Positions 12,471 through 23,314 are shown, numbered from the stretch's first letter. The stretch: 64,000 nt of DNA from Omphalotus guepiniiformis (GCA_028554645.1 JAQOOI010000058.1:248001-312000); one strand, 5' to 3'. Notes: generated by a model from the sequence alone, not told the origin. A program made the numbers and translations.

Positions 12471-13462
12471 TTAGTGTCGCCTCCCAAATATCATTCCATA
12501 AACCTCCGAGAAATCCATCATCGTATCAATACTGCTGATAGAAGATTCTGTATCTGCACTGCTGACTGACTCAATATCGTCCATTTCGGAAGCAAAGTCG
12601 TTGATGATTTGCCAGTCGAAAGGACTAGCATCCGTCCGTGATTCCGAAGTCACCGAGTTATCCGTATAGTCGCTACGCGAGTCCACATTTCTCGCAGAGT
12701 TCGCATCTCGTACACGGTCAGGCTGATTGTACGGCAGCATAGTCAGCGAAGACGATTGACGTGGCCCGACTTCGGGAGTGACTGAGGTGGAAACGGAACT
12801 CTGTGCACCGTGACGATCATCTGAACTGCGGTAGGTTGGAGATCCCGCCGCCAGCAAATTATCATCTCTAGAGTCGCCGTATGTAGGGGGTGGATTATCC
12901 CAGACTTCTTCCGAGTCGGTAGACATGTATTCGGTATCTAGACTTTGCATAGTGACCACTCCATTGCGAGTAACTACGAAGGACCTGTTTGCGCTCGCAG
13001 AATAACGGGATTGGGGACCTCTAGGCCGGGTGTTGGACGTCGTCTGAGAGCCATTTACAGTACGCCCTCGCACATTGGTGAATGTTCCATCATTAATCCT
13101 GAAGTTTCGCATGCCATACATGTCGGGGGGGTAACCAGCTTCACGCCACGCAGTACCAAAATCTCGGAGAGGCGGTCGTGGAGAGCTCGTATACGTATCC
13201 GAGTCGTTCCGTTGGCTTCCTGAATTTGCTACTACGTTGGCTGTCCTCCCGCGACCCCTACGAGCACCTGTGGGCCGTCTGGATGACTCGGAACTGTGGG
13301 AATCGTACGAACTGGTTATATGATCAATTAGTATGGGTTTTCTGAAGGGTTGCAGAGACCGTACCGTGTATAATGAACAGAGGTATGATTTCCAGTAACA
13401 CTAACGAAATTACCACCTGTAATAGTGTAATTGCTCGCGCCCTGGAAAAAGACTGGTTGCAT
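12471..13462 (-). CDS. Ser/Asp-rich protein with two GGxFxxVxG motifs (paralog of 47568-48118)
   Basis: Unknown fungal protein. Exon 1 starts at the ATG at 13462 (MQPVFFQGASNYTITGGNF) and ends at a GTACGG donor. After a 53-base intron the second exon reads to 12471. The N-terminal motif TITGGNFVSVTGNHTSVHY is echoed downstream by FRINDGTFTNVRGRTV, so the protein carries the motif twice. Between them are a basic ARRGRGR segment and FGTAWREAGYPPDM. The C-terminal 150 residues are Ser/Asp/Thr-rich and acidic (DIESVSSADTESS), ending FGRRH, and look disordered. The N-terminal motif is common at the start of agaricomycete proteins, including some NACHT-type ones, but no NTPase domain is present. 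The diverged paralog 35 kb away supports a real gene. Confidence 0.75.
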
Positions 13463-16400
13463 CTTGAGGGATTCCAAACAACCTCTGCAATTTCAAGCCT
13501 CTTTATTGACTCCAAGATGTGACAGATATACTCATTCAGCATCAAACAGGGTGGTCAAATACAGCTGCTCGAGCACTGAAAAAAAGGTAGAAAAAGGCTA
13601 TGGTGGCACTCCAAAACAGCGTGGTGATAGCTATGAAAGTCGCGGATCTGAAAAGTGCATACCAAGAATATTCTCTAAATTTCACAAGATACAGCCTAAC
13701 AGAGCTTGACGAGAGACCATCGTAGGCGGCGGTAAAGCAGTAATATATACCTTCAGAGACAGCAAGCTGAAAGAAATGATAGTGCCTGTAAATTGTATGG
13801 TACTTAGCGGCCGCCGTAACTGATTTATGCAAACAGCTAGAGATATCGAGTTGACGGGACTGGAGTAATACTAAGGACTGCCAGGTTTGATCACGCTGTC
13901 TTTTGATCACACAGCCGCAAGGCTGCTTTAGACGCTGACTGGACCGTGACGCGTTTCAATTGATGCGCTAGTACGCTCATCTGTTTCTGCCTGTTTCTGC
14001 CAACCATCGCAATCATCAGCATACATAAAAGCTCAAACTGCTTTAAGGATCTTCATTTTCGGTGCTCAGTTTGTTCCCCAGGGATAACTACATCTTCACA
14101 TCCTCATCTCGTATAGTTCAAATTAGTTCCATTTCAGCGCTTTCATATCTATTTGTGCAAAGGTTCGTGGTACTGCTGTGACTCGGAATTAGTCGCCCGT
14201 CGCTGAGATCTTCGTATATTGACAGCATATATGGATGGATAGATATACAAGATTTGTAGCAAGAGCACTGTTAGGAACCCACACGAGCCAGTGTCAGCCG
14301 CGGCCCGCCTGATGCGCTGCGCTCATCCCGCGCTGGCATCTTAGTCGGGCTAGAATGCGCTGAATCAATTAATCAGGGCAGCAGGCCTTTCCGTATTGGA
14401 ATGACGCTCTATGACTGGGCGATATGATAGGAACATAATTTGGTCACTCCATACCAATACTGTGCTTTGTGATTGATTCTCCATCATTGATTCCATTCCT
14501 ACAAGCTGTGTATATTTCGCTTCTAGTATCACCCTCAGACAGCCCCCAAGGCTCGAGCTCGATCTCTTACGAACGCAGTTGAGCAGGCGGCTGTATGCGC
14601 GTCTTCACCACAACTGACGAACGTTTTCACGACAGGTAAGTAATACAAAGAAATAGAGTGACGTGTAGGACTAATGTATCATTAGGTATACGCTTTCAAG
14701 AGCCTTAGTATGATTTCTCAATCGTAAGGTCGTACATTTGACGTACGGAACGATGATATCGAGGCTCCGTATGCTAAAGTCTCGGGCCTACACTGTCCGA
14801 AATGGTATGTGTTTGGCTGTTTTGGCTGTTTTGGCTGTATATTCACTTTGGAGTTAACCTCATATCGATGCTTCATATAGCAGCGTACATAAATTTGGAC
14901 TGTTTCGCAATTAGGTAGAAGACACCGACTTTGATGTTCCTGAGCTAAGAAGGGGCGCCAAGACCTGCTGTGAAATACGCCTAGTACAAGCACAATGCTC
15001 TTGCCCCCGAGAAAACACCTACTTGGCCCCCGTGAACATGTTTGGAAGGAGGAAGTGGACGTGGTATGCAGAAGATTCATAGCACATTAAAATGGTACGC
15101 CATCCAATCCTAGTCGTATCCTCATTTCGCCAGTATTCGCTGTGTTCAACTGAGATTGGATTAGGATCCCTTGATGAACGTGGGCTCTACCAGTGAACTC
15201 TCGAGATCGATGTTCGCGAGCAGATATGAAGAGTTCACGCATGATGGACTGTGCCATATGAACCGATTCTCTGACAAGGTTTTCCAAATATGGCGTTCAT
15301 GCGCCTCGGGACCCTTCACGGACATTCAAATATCAGCTTTAACCAGGACATCATATATCTGGTATGTCACCCATTGCCATAATATCACACACAGAACATG
15401 CAGTTAATCCGATAAATCAACGTACGCATCTACAGACTCTCCGCGAAATACCTTCAATACTTCCCTCCTGAGATTCTTGAAGGTTATGGTTTAGTAAGGG
15501 TTCTGGAATGTTCAATGTATGCGCGCCAATGTCCGTACCTTAATGACCGAGGACATGACCATATATGCGCTCCTTCATGTTCAGGCTGGGCATATCATCG
15601 ACATCTGACCTTTCTCTCCTCTTCTGATAATGTTCCAAGTACGTATCTCCGAAGTTTTCAAAGGAAGGCCACATGACAAGTTACTTACTACATCCATCAT
15701 GCGATTCAACATAATCGTGCTTGGACTTGATTCCAAGACTCTCATCAACACAGGTGGCTCGGAGAAGTCATCCGTTATTGGGGTCAAGCCAAGTACATCA
15801 CTGTCAACTGATATTAAACATCCTTGTCATCTTTGTTCACAGTCAGTCACTAAAGTAAATGAATTCACACAAGAAAGCTAGCGGTCCGATGACCCCCCTC
15901 CAAGTTCCGAATTACAACTTTTCCGTAGAACTTGACCAAAAAACACGGGTTTTTTGTTCATTGAAGAAGGTACGACATATCGCAGTGAGGGCGCCGAAGA
16001 ACCTGACATACTACTTACCATGCGAATATCAAAGCGTATTGACTGCCTACCGGCGGCAGGTACTCCCGGGTCAGTTGATCAAAGCCTGAGGCCTGAATTA
16101 GTATTTCGACGCCCTACTTGCTATTAGCAGGTAGACTAAGTCTCTTGTCCTGCTTCTAGTCCGACGTAAGTGAACAATCCGACGTCGCAGCTTCTCCGAT
16201 AGAAGTGCAACTCTGTTCATTTGCAATATGAGTGAGTCGCGGAGCAAAGTTCATTACTTTTCTGCGAACATGAACCTGCAGGACAAGTGTACCTACACAC
16301 ATGGGATTCGCTGGAAGGTTACTTTCTTTAGGGTCGCGAGACGTCGGCGTCAAGTACTTACCGCCGCAGATAAGGGTGATCCTCTTGAAGCTTTGAAGCT

Positions 16401-16490
16401 CAGCAAAGATCATTCCAAGAGCAAGCCTTGTCTATGAAGTACGTAAATACATCTCCAGATATGGGAACGAAAAATCTACGGGGGCCAAGT
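13463..16490. other. Gene-poor 3-kb stretch
   Basis: Between the GGxFxxV gene and the EXPERA gene I find no gene that holds together across splice sites. Isolated frames exist (for example 15787-15581 and 16413-16156, minus; 15630-15881, plus), some ending at acceptable splice donors, but they cannot be chained into a known domain. They may be decayed coding sequence. A 9-bp unit (TTTGGCTGT) is repeated three times at 14812-14838. Confidence 0.4.
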
Positions 16491-17354
16491 TCAGTTGCTC
16501 TTGCAATTGACTCCCACTCTGTAGTTGTTCAGCTTCAAGCTCGAGAGAATATCCTTCCCTAGGTGATACATTATCGATATAGAGAACGTCAACCAGAGAC
16601 TATCACAATAAATCAATAACCAGATGACCGGAACGAGAAGAATTCGTCCATACATGTTCGGGAAGACCCAATAGAACATCATTCCAGATAATGTGTTGTG
16701 CCCGATAGCACAAAATCCGCAAAAGTACTCTTGAGAGACGTAAAGCAGCGTTTTAGCGAATGTCATGGAAGCTCCGGTGTAGCCTGCCAGAGGCGCGAAC
16801 TCGGATGATGAAGACCGATTCGTGAGGTAGAGATAGAGGATCTAAATAGGTTTTCCATTGCCCCCAGAGTCAGAAAGTCAGCGACCAACACAGTGTAGAT
16901 AAGTTGGCTGATGGATTGCACGCACAGCGAAGACGTTCTCAATGACATTCATGACAGCTGACAGAGATGAAGTTTAGTGTTCGATGCCACCATGGGAGGG
17001 AGATACCGACGGTGGGATACACTCAGCCGCTGCATTAGCAAAACCCTCCCCATCTTCAAAGGCCTTGACGCCGTAAACCTAGAAAGTCGATCTGAATACC
17101 ACGTTCATTCCCGCGAACCCTCTCACTGTTCTCACGTAGTCCACTTGACCATAAAGCTCGTAAGGCATCCACAGCCAATGCAAGTCCCCACCGACCATTG
17201 AGCGAGGTCTAAGGGGGGGGAGGACGACGTTGATCAGGTAACCGTCGAAGAAAAACTGAAATGATGCTCACCTCATTAGACAATAACCAGCATCCCACAG
17301 CATAAGTGGTGCTGTGAGAGAAAACCACCATGAGATCCACTTTCTCTGAACCAT
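16491..17354 (-). CDS. EXPERA / emopamil-binding-protein-like integral membrane protein
   Basis: A polytopic ER-type membrane protein of the fungal EXPERA (EBP/TMEM97-like) group, related to sterol delta8-delta7 isomerase. No single open frame shows it; it emerges only after splicing. Exons seen: 17354-17272 (MVQRKWISWWF, ending WDAGYCLMR), 17208-17136 (PRSMVGGDLHWLWMPYELYG), 17078 to about 17005 (VYGVKAFEDGEGFANAA), about 16955-16930 (MNVIENVFA), 16841-16654 (ILYLYLTNRSSSSEFAPL through GHNTLSGMMFYWVFPN) and 16599-16491 (LWLTFSISIMYHLGKDILSS). The junction near 17005-16955 is unclear because the phases do not fit a normal-length intron. A polypyrimidine tract precedes the ATG on the coding strand. 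Whether it isomerises sterols or only binds ligands is not known. Confidence 0.8.
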
Positions 17355-18213
17355 CTAAAAGGGGTCGTCGTCGTACGAAGGAAAAGAGGAAAAAGATGGG
17401 AGGGGAAAGTGGGAGGGGGAAGATGTCAAGTCAATCGGGATGGGGGGTTGCTGAGCCTAAGCTCGAAGGCACGGTATCGACCTAAAGTACCAGAAATAGA
17501 GTTAGCCGTTTGGAAAAAAAAATTGCTGATTTCTCGCATGAAGGCTGCTTCTTGAAGGCAATTTGAGGACAGTTGATTGCCGTTCCATTCGCAGCAGTGG
17601 CGAATACATTTTCGAAACCCTTACGTTTCGCAGGGGGTGCCAGGTGCCCAACACTTGGTCCGTGCGTTAGCGTGAGACGGGCGTCTGTAAACCTCTCCCT
17701 ATAGAGGGTTCCTACCTTCACACACAATTCAACTACATACACTTCACTTATCGGTCCTTCGAAGTCGACTACATCTTCTTTTTCGTTGTTGACTCTTCAC
17801 GAAGAGTCTCCTTTCTTTCCTTCTCCCCTCGGTAATGTTCGCGGAGTATGTACCTCAACTGCGGCCCATTATCATACACGTTGTCGGTCGGAATGGATTC
17901 TCAAAGATCTCCCGCGCACTTGGCCCCCCCTTGACGGGGAAGGATGAGTCGAATCTGATCGCTGTGCCCCCTTCTGATAGTCTTGCTTCAAGCCTCGTGC
18001 GGCCAGAATCCTCCGTTGCGTGACGACAAGAGCGTGGCGAGCGGTGTATTCCTACCCTGATGCATGTGTTCGTTAAGCCTGCAACATTCATCGGAATCAT
18101 CCTTGGGTCCAAGACATACATACCGTTGCAATCGTGGAAGCGGCGTGGGTCGCATGTTTCGATCTCCTGAAAATAGGACGTATGTATTGTGACAAATTTA
18201 GATAATAACAACA
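17355..18213. other. Intergenic region upstream of the EXPERA gene and tRNA
   Basis: The part next to 17354 is strongly purine-rich on the plus strand (17372-17430), which on the coding strand is a CT-rich promoter of the EXPERA gene. A small perfect hairpin GACTCTTC-AC-GAAGAGTC lies near 17789-17806. The plus frame starting at 17835 has a pyrimidine-rich leader and a possible splice donor, but no recognisable product. Confidence 0.4.
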
Positions 18214-18297
18214 GGGGGTATAGCTCAGCTGGGAGAGCAGCAGACTGAAGCCCATGAGGTATTCTGAAGGTCCCGCGTTCGATCCGCGGTACCCCCA
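18214..18297 (+). tRNA. tRNA-Phe (anticodon GAA) with a short intron
   Basis: Cloverleaf can be drawn directly: acceptor GGGGGTA pairs with TACCCCC followed by discriminator A. The D arm is GCTC/GAGC, the anticodon loop is CTGAAG with GAA at positions 34-36, the variable loop is AGGTC, and the T arm is CCGCG-TTCGATC-CGCGG. About 11 bases (CCCATGAGGTA) interrupt the anticodon loop after position 37, the canonical nuclear tRNA intron position. The outermost anticodon-stem pair is G-A. The B box GTTCGATCC is standard, and a TTTTTGTTTTT pol III terminator follows at 18300-18310. Confidence 0.93.
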
Positions 18298-18299
18298 TT

Positions 18300-18310
18300 G
18301 TTTTTGTTTT
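18300..18310 (+). terminator. RNA polymerase III terminator of tRNA-Phe
   Basis: Two runs of five T separated by one G start a few bases after the discriminator base, the usual pol III stop signal. Confidence 0.7.
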
Positions 18311-18525
18311 TAGAACTACTGCTAATACAGTGTAGTAGTCCTGTGTGTTCTGAATTCATTAGCCAGATCGGATGGCAGAAATCAGAGGCAGAGCGACAAT
18401 TTCGGTGCAGAACAGCATTAGGAGCATAGGTGGCCACAAGGATACTCTACGCTGCTACCGCCATGCTTTCCTCGCTTCATAACATGCTATCCTCACTCAG
18501 AGCAAAGTATCATACGTACTCATCA

Positions 18526-18582
18526 GAAAGGAGAAGGATTCGGCGAATTGCGTTATCCTTTCCGACGAATCCTTCTCCTTTC
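18526..18582. repeat. Perfect 17-bp inverted repeat (hairpin) with 23-base loop
   Basis: The left arm GAAAGGAGAAGGATTCG (18526-18542) is the exact reverse complement of CGAATCCTTCTCCTTTC (18566-18582). The stem could fold in DNA or RNA. It could be a non-coding RNA hairpin, a small foldback element, or chance. Confidence 0.8.
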
Positions 18583-18753
18583 AGCTATGCAGACATCATA
18601 AGAACCGACTTCGAAGAACTCGCGAACGACGAGGAACGAAAGTAAACGTCACATTGCGTTAGTATCAATACACGATCGCTATTTGGTTGCAAATATTTCC
18701 CTCGTACCCTTTCCCAACAAACAATTACACACTATCCCTGAATTCTTTCCCTT

Positions 18754-19791
18754 TCACCACTTCGAATAAGGCAAGAACTTGCCACTACATCGAAAGTACA
18801 CACACAGAGTTCAGCTTAGCCAAAGAACACCGAAGCGATAACCAAAAATAGAGAGAGAGAGACGTACTCGAAGGTCAGAAGTACGCGATCGCCTTTTGGA
18901 TGAGGCTTCTTCTCAACATTAACCGTACAATCAATCATAGACATGATCCCATCGCCAAACTGTAACTCGACAATTCGAAAAGAATTAGCTTCGAGATCGT
19001 GATCGAGAAACAGGCCTCGATAAGCGAAAACACCGCACCTTTTCGTGGATGATCGCCTAATTAGAGGAGGAGAAAGAGTGAAGTGAAAAGGAAAAGGAGA
19101 GCATGATCAGAGAGATGTTTTTCGATTACTCGGCCGGCATAGTTCCATTGGGGAACATGAGGATGAAGAGAAGAGGTTCGGGAAGAGTCTTCGAGAATTC
19201 AGCACTCACCTTGATCGAATGACCGTAAACTAAAACCCCCTACAAATAACGAAACGCTTGTCAGGCACACCATTTACACACCCTCCCAAAGATAATGACG
19301 CACCTCATACAATCGATAGATGACAGGATCTGTAGGAGGCGATGGTCCAAGTCCACGATAGGGAACCCAGTGATCTCCCAAGTTTCCAGCTAGTTCCGCG
19401 TGGTCAAGTTCAAGCACCTGCGACAACTTCTGCAGTTCCTCCTCGGTGAACTTAGCCTAGCAAACGCGTATGATAAGCATGACGTCTTTGGGTGGAAGAT
19501 AATGGCCCTGCGTACCTGACCATAAAAAGCCGATGCAACCCAGACTTCGTTCTTGCCTATCGCTTGTGCGAGCTGGTCAAAGGTAAGGCCTAAATGATAC
19601 ACTGAGCGTCATTTCCTGGTGGTCCGAGATTTTTACCTTTCCTAGCCTTGGCCTCAAACAACTTTGCGTAGATCGGTGCAAGATCAGCCCAGGGCCCTGA
19701 AGAAGACGGAACAATCTAAAAGCTTGTACTCAGACGCGTTGCCCCGATGCATAATCACAGCCAGAACGAAACTTACAGCTGCCTGAGACAT
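18754..19791 (-). CDS. cyn1: Cyanate hydratase (cyanase)
   Basis: Cytosolic enzyme turning cyanate and bicarbonate into carbamate and CO2, removing toxic cyanate and releasing ammonia. Reading the minus strand through seven or so GT-AG introns gives MSQAA, then VPSSSGPWADLAP, LTFDQLAQAIGKNEVWVAS (helix-turn-helix-like N-terminal domain), DHWVPYRGLGPSPPTDPVI, YRLYE, GVLVYGHSIK, AIIHEKF, GDGIMSMIDCTVNVEKK and GDRVLLTF, ending DGKFLPYSKW. The catalytic Arg and Glu in YRLYE and the Ser in IMSMID (E. coli Arg96, Glu99, Ser122) are all present. The last exon is joined by an intron that crosses a GA-rich microsatellite (about 18850). Length, near 160 residues, is normal. The upstream gene SDHAF3 is on the same strand, 340 bases away. 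Confidence 0.95.
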
Positions 19792-20129
19792 TACTGACGA
19801 TTCGATTCAATATGGGAAAATGTTTGGACTTCAAGACGACTTAAATAGTTAGATAGCACGAAAAGGATCATGACGCGATAGTAACTGTGCCCTCCGGCAT
19901 ATGGTCGATAACGTGACCCGAATTTGGGTCGGACTCGTCGGATCGTTCTTTACAACCTCACACGGACAGTGGATACGAGGTGGAAGCCCTTCACACGGAA
20001 ACATTAGCGTGGTGCCCGTATGTTGGGTCAAGCGGAATGTAGACGTGCCTGCCCCGAACCTGCCCGATAGCTATGATGGAACAACGACATAGATATTCCA
20101 AATCCAAAATCCAAAGAGTTGACTCAAGA
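19792..20129. other. Short intergenic region, no gene
   Basis: Carries the cyanase promoter and the 3' UTR of SDHAF3, both on the minus strand. No additional gene or repeat recognised. Confidence 0.5.
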
Positions 20130-20734
20130 CTACGATGAACGAGAACCACCCTCGGATTCAGAATCCGAGCCCAAGTCTTGCACTGGCTTCCATACATCCT
20201 TCGTGGCATGCATCAACTCATACAATTGTCCGACCTGTTCCGATGACATCTGAAGGGAATTTATGAGGGGACTCAAATATCTTCGATTGTCCAACGGAAT
20301 ACACACCTTCTCTAAAACAAAAGGATCCAGTTTCTTCCCTTGAAACGTTTGTCCTTCATTCCCTGATGGTAATTCCTCCAAGTACATCTTCCACTGCGAC
20401 AAAAACCCAATGATATGCACGGGATTTGTCACCTGCTTGTGGCGCCGAAACTCTGAGACAAAAATGCCATGAGCCTCTACTATCCCAAGGATAAGAGATG
20501 ACATACCGGCTTTCACGTAGTCGTCTCCCAGTGATCGCATGTCAATAGGTAAATGCCTATGGGCTCGTAAAAGTCGACGGTACAGCCTACAACGCGTCCG
20601 GTCAAAGATGAATGAGAACTCGCTGTTATTTAGAGCCCTCACGGTTTTGGTGGAAGTAAAGCAGCGCTGGTTTCTCGTAGATTCAATGGTTTTGTAGTCA
20701 CTGATTCAGCGAGACGCGTTAAAGTCCGTTGCAT
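20130..20734 (-). CDS. SDHAF3: Succinate dehydrogenase assembly factor 3 (LYR-motif protein, ACN9)
   Basis: Mitochondrial matrix chaperone of the ACN9 family, needed to mature the iron-sulfur subunit of succinate dehydrogenase. Exon 1 (20734-20643) begins [15 protein letters not shown], a basic, acid-free presequence, and ends PPKP. Exon 2 starts at 20586 with [26 protein letters not shown], which includes the LYR motif. Later exons give [34 protein letters not shown] and [20 protein letters not shown]. The C-terminus is acidic (GSDSESEGG). Choosing the ATG at 20734 rather than the in-frame GTG in the intron gives a proper presequence and a phase-matched GT-AG junction. The 5' end of this gene is duplicated near 24725-24845. 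Confidence 0.93.
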
Positions 20735-20850
20735 CCTGTGTAGCGAGCTCAACAGCAGCCAAGTTCGCGGTCAAGTGCAACGCGTTTGTCACGTCACGTC
20801 ACAATCTTCCGTCGTTACTCCTTCAAGCCTCTTCAAGCTTCAAGCTTCTA

Positions 20851-21874
20851 CAGTTGGGGACAATCAAACACGGTAAGTTTTCGGGACCTAATTGTGGGAG
20901 GCCGGGAAGCGTCAGGAATCGACAGGAAAGCATACAGAGAGTATTTCTAAACTAGTTAAACGAGATTTCAACGGGCGGATTTGCCTCAAACTAAAATTTA
21001 TTTTTTTGACCTCAAAAATTTGGCCGTTCACTAAAAAAATCGGGAAAAATCTGAAAAAATGCGCAAACGAACGTTCTCGTTAATCTAATGAGTTTCCCAA
21101 TAAAATAAATGGGCTCAATCACGACGTGTGGTGCTGCCTAAAAAGGAAATCACCTGCAATCCGCCCGCGTCAACACCTCCGGCGTTTCTGTTTAGGGACC
21201 ATGCCGTAATACACTTCCTTCCTTCCTTCCGACGAAAATTGTACAGCCAGTGTCCACTACATTTCTGCAGTCATGGGTCATCAATGCCATCCACAAAAAC
21301 GGAAGTACAACATTTCCGGCTTACTCCAGAATCAACAAAAGCTTAGTTTCCCTTCTGTTGAACAAGAAGTTTCACTGTACTGTGAAGTTAATCCAATTGA
21401 AATGGTGGGTGTTTTAACAATTATCTTCATACAAGTGCTAACGAGCTTCATGTTATTGAGGTTGGGTCCTTTGAAATACAGATACTGAGAAGTGACAAAG
21501 AAATCATTTGCTGAGGTAAAAGAAATTGAATTCCGCTACTTGAATGCATGCCCAGGAAAGGTGATTCAAAGATTCATCAACCACTCATGGTGTTTCATGA
21601 GTGCTTACCAGGCTGTCCGGTGGCAGAAGGCACACAGATCGGTTCCAGCTCGAGCCATGATGCAATTGGACACTGTACTTACTCCATCTTAGGCAAATAT
21701 TTTGCATTTTTTTGGCCCAAAAATTTGGCCGTACCTAAGAACTCGTGGGAAAAACTTCGGAGGTTGATTTTTAGCATTATCTCGATGGTCTGAGTCCAGA
21801 GCCGGTATTAATTTGGCTCCGGAAGCTTTCGTCGGAGCTCAAGCAACTTTACCGTGTTTGATTGTCCCCAACTG
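20851..21874. mobile_element. TA-flanked terminal-inverted-repeat element (Tc1/mariner-pogo type), decayed or non-autonomous
   Basis: Perfect terminal inverted repeats of about 26 bases start CAGTTGGGGACAATC at 20851 and end with its reverse complement at 21874. Both ends are flanked by TA (20849-20850 and 21875-21876), the target site of the Tc1/mariner superfamily. Total length is 1024 bp. No full transposase is present, but frames near 21492-21692 read KVIQRFINHSWCFMSAYQ and QKAHRSVPARAMMQLD, which resemble, from memory, the end of fungal DDE-endonuclease transposases. A 15-base segment (CAAAAATTTGGCCGT) occurs twice inside, at about 21013 and 21716. The duplicated locus 3 kb further on lacks the element, so it inserted after that duplication or was lost from the other copy. 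Confidence 0.85.
21492..21692 (+). pseudogene. Transposase remnant inside the TIR element
   Basis: A 66-residue open frame beginning with a non-ATG codon. It reads EIEFRYLNACPGKVIQRFIN, then SWCFMSAYQ, then HRSVPARAMMQLD. The composition and order (RFIN.SW.FMSAY, HR....RAM) look like a C-terminal portion of a fungal DDE transposase with an internal deletion between Y and the following RWQK. No DDE catalytic residues are visible. Too short to be active. The assignment rests on memory of similar sequences. Confidence 0.5.
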
Positions 21875-22999
21875 TAGCTTCATCGAGGTCGATTCTATCT
21901 TAACCTGAACGTCCATCAACGTTCTGGTGATTCAAGTAAACTTTTGCCCTGTATCAAGTGCATACGAGCCATGAACCAATCGGACGAAAAATCTGATAGC
22001 AGTATTGCTTTAAGCTCACAGAAATGTACGCCTCAGCTTTGAGATGAACATTCATCGAATATTCATCAGCATAATCTGGCGCATATATTGCCACTATGGC
22101 TCCTTTTGGGCCAATGGCGAGCTATGTCCATACCGCACCCCAGGTCTTGCTGATGTTAAACGATTCGATAATTACTGACTGAAGCGTTCCAGTCAACTTC
22201 TCTGATGCCGACGTAACCATCCGATCTTCAGACAATGTATTATTTCGCATTCATAAGAAAAATCTCGAATTCGCTACCGGTGGCTTTCCCTCAGCTGATA
22301 CGCCAACTCTTGATGAACAGATCCCCCTTTCCGAGCCGTCCAAAACGTTGGAGGTCCTCTTTGAGTTCGTGTATCCTCAACGGTACCCGGACCTGGAAGA
22401 CCTGGCTTTCGAGAGACTGTTACCTCTTGCTGAAGCCGCGGAGAAATACGAAGTTTACGCGGCGATAAGCGTGTGTGTGGCACGAATGAAGTGAGCTGGT
22501 TTTCTCTTGCTTTTGCAAAGGTTTATTCACGAAAAGGCGGTAGAGATTTCCTGCACTCTAATTATTCGTGGGAAGTCCTGAAGTTTGCCGCAAAACACGA
22601 TTACTATCTCCTTATCGAGCAGCTGTTTCCGACCTTTGTCGACAAACAGCTCGCGGAAATCGCCACCGTTTTACCGCCTCATATATATACTCCCTGGGTT
22701 AGTTGGCTTTATCTATATCGAGATCTCCGTGATGAATAGATTTCTACAGAGCATCAAAAGAGATAGATGGCTCATGACTCTCTTTACTGCAATCAATGCA
22801 GGAGCAAAAACATACTCTCATTATTCATGTTCAACTTGGACCTCCTATCTCTGCATCGTAATGGAAAAATCCAACGGAAAACCAAGTTTTTTGGTGACGG
22901 AAAAATTATCAACTATCTTTCAAGATCTGCTGAGGCAAAGTTCGCGTATCTCTACTTGCTCGACTTGTACGCAAAAGGCATCGGAATGGGAGAGGTATA

Positions 23000-23207
23000 T
23001 GTTGGATTTCGGCCTTAGAGAGTAAGAAAAGCGACAGAATTCCAGTATAAGCAGGGAACCCGAAGCAAGCGCGTGGGGGTTCCTGGATCACATTAAGACG
23101 TATATATGTATCTACGTGAGCTAATCTAGGTACCGAAACGGATGCCCGGCACGATATCGGACCTCCGTAAGTGTCAAGTTTGATCATCATGATCACGTAT
23201 TTCTACA
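23000..23207 (-). repeat. 3' LTR of the gag-only retroelement
   Basis: 208 bp, TG...CA ended, same sequence as 24365-24572 as far as I can compare. Preceded on the minus strand by a purine-rich tract, which fixes it as the 3' LTR. It supplies the premature stop in the interrupted BTB reading frame. Confidence 0.92.
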
Positions 23208-23314
23208 CTCCCCCACAAACTTGGACACGAGAAAAGTGAAAGAAGTCTAAAGGTATATGGGAAGTACTCCCCCAGAATGAAAAGAATATCAAAAGAATTA
23301 AAGAACGCACAAAA

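Larger units (their letters stand above)
18298..18753. other. Intergenic region with a small open frame and a perfect inverted repeat
   Basis: Between tRNA-Phe and the end of the cyanase gene. A plus-strand frame at 18430-18645 could code 71 residues, but it has no homolog I recognise. It contains a perfect 17-bp inverted repeat (18526-18542 with 18566-18582), listed separately. Confidence 0.4.

Noticed and set aside
17855..18298. 147-residue minus-strand frame running into the tRNA gene
   Set aside because: It starts inside tRNA-Phe and owes its length to absence of stops; its sequence has no domain-like character.
22909..23196. Frame identical at its start to 24250-24561 (minus strand), looking like a duplicated gene
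   Set aside because: Both lie within the two LTRs of the retroelement; the shared peptide is a translation of LTR DNA, not a gene.
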